The notes beneath the pieces were generated by a model that was not told where the DNA came from, ran no database searches, and worked only from the letters and a program-made list of their open reading frames with translations. A stretch of DNA of 7,201 nucleotides from Caldilineaceae bacterium (GTDB lineage Bacteria; Chloroflexota; Anaerolineae; Caldilineales; Caldilineaceae): NCBI GenBank assembly GCA_026645635.1, contig JAPKMV010000165.1, positions 1 through 7,201 of the forward strand, written 5' to 3'. Positions 6,529 through 7,201 of the stretch are shown here, one piece after another. The stretch's first letter is position 1; each line of letters begins with the position of its first letter. The translations under genes were made by a program, and so were the position numbers.

Positions 6529-7201
6529 ATGTCCCGTCGCCAACTTCTCGCCGACGCCGCGCTGCTCACGGTCGTCATCATCTGGGGCACGACCTTCGTG
6601 CTGATCCAGAACGCGGTGCGCGATTTCCCCACCTTTCCGCTGCTGGCGCTGCGCTTTTGGACGGCCACCGCAGCCTTCGCACCGATCCTGCTCTTCCGGC
6701 GCTGGCGCGGGGCCAGTGGACCGACACCGAGCGCGGCGCCGCGCACCTGGCAGCAGCGCATCCTGCCGCCGATCTGGATCGGGCTGGCGCTGACAGCCGG
6801 CTACTATTTTCAGACGCAGGGGCTGCTCTACACGACGCCGGCCAAGTCCGGTTTCATCACCGGGTTGAGCGTGGTGCTGGTGCCGATTGGTGCGGCGCTC
6901 TTCTTCCGCCAGCGCATCGACCCGCCGGCGATCTTTGGGGTGGCGCTGGCTACCGCGGGGCTGGCGCTGCTCAGCCTGAACGCGACCATGACAGTGAACC
7001 TCGGCGACGTGTTGACGCTGGTTTGCGCGGTCGCCTTCGCCGCGCATATCCTGCTGGTGGGCAAGTACGCGCCAAGTTTCTCGCCGTGGACGCTGGGCGC
7101 CGGCCAGATCTTCGTGGCCGCCGTGGCGAGTACGCTGCTGGCGCTGCTCACCTGGCCGGCAGGCGGGCTGCCGCCGATCACCGGCAATGTCGTGCTGGCG
7201 G
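6529..7201 (+). CDS. EamA/DMT-superfamily permease, amino-terminal part (cut by window end)
   Basis: 224 codons are visible and the frame is open at the edge. The protein opens with the EamA hallmark: a short basic start, then a first membrane helix (about 8-28) containing IIWGTTFVLIQ. Further helices follow at about 36-56, 79-98, 104-124, 132-150, 157-177 and 187-208, with the family's FITGLSVVLVPI block (109-120). A complete member has about 300 residues and ten helices in two EamA repeats, so roughly a quarter is missing. Members export or import small metabolites across the inner membrane; the substrate cannot be told from sequence. The ATG at 6529 fits the family start, but no Shine-Dalgarno precedes it. 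An in-frame ATG at 6487 would lie in the loop of the palindrome and is less likely. It follows the chelatase stop by 78 bp; a functional link is not evident. Confidence 0.9.
   Translation, partial: MSRRQLLADAALLTVVIIWGTTFVLIQNAVRDFPTFPLLALRFWTATAAFAPILLFRRWRGASGPTPSAAPRTWQQRILPPIWIGLALTAGYYFQTQGLLYTTPAKSGFITGLSVVLVPIGAALFFRQRIDPPAIFGVALATAGLALLSLNATMTVNLGDVLTLVCAVAFAAHILLVGKYAPSFSPWTLGAGQIFVAAVASTLLALLTWPAGGLPPITGNVVLA

Noticed and set aside
6511..7047. Minus-strand open frame opposite the permease
   Set aside because: Arg/Gln/His-rich shadow of an EamA gene.

Overview
The window is GC-rich, densely coded bacterial DNA. The gene content, the iterated intergenic palindromes and a membrane-anchored bactofilin-like gene behind an ECF sigma/anti-sigma pair suggest a Chloroflexota-type genome (Anaerolineae or Caldilineae-like). 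That assignment is inference; no marker gene here proves it.

Layout. At the left edge (1-56, minus) is the start of a gene that runs off the window. A 191-bp gap holding an iterated inverted repeat separates it from a divergent plus-strand gene (248-1255) for a renalase-like FAD-dependent amine oxidase. The 285 bp between that gene and the convergent operon hold two adjacent long palindromes (1321-1380 and 1385-1488) and a small intrinsic terminator (1511-1536). The minus-strand operon, in transcription order, is an ECF sigma factor (4062-3406), a membrane anti-sigma factor without zinc-ligand residues (3389-2778) and a secreted/membrane protein with a bactofilin-like beta-repeat domain and about five transmembrane helices (2755-1541). 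Gaps are 16 and 22 nt, and the second and third genes have good Shine-Dalgarno sequences. An exact TGAAAC-N16-CGTA match, the form of an ECF promoter, lies just upstream of the sigma gene and points to autoregulation.

Divergently, from an extended -10 promoter, runs a chelatase locus. A complete ChlI/BchI-like AAA+ ATPase (4382-5509) is followed, in the -1 frame, by an acidic/basic linker and a MIDAS-containing VWA domain (to 6450). The switch falls on a run of eight A (5475-5482), placed in frame as A-AAA-AAA just before the zero-frame stop. A -1 shift there gives a 689-residue I+D fusion. One locus would thus encode both the small (ATPase) and the medium (ATPase plus VWA) chelatase subunits. 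This matches what I recall of published programmed-frameshift chlD genes of cobalt chelatase systems, and it is the most interesting system in the window. A strong stem-loop (5520-5559) follows the stop.

The window ends, after another palindrome (6454-6521), with the first 224 codons of an EamA/DMT-family permease. No RNA genes, insertion sequences or CRISPR array were seen.
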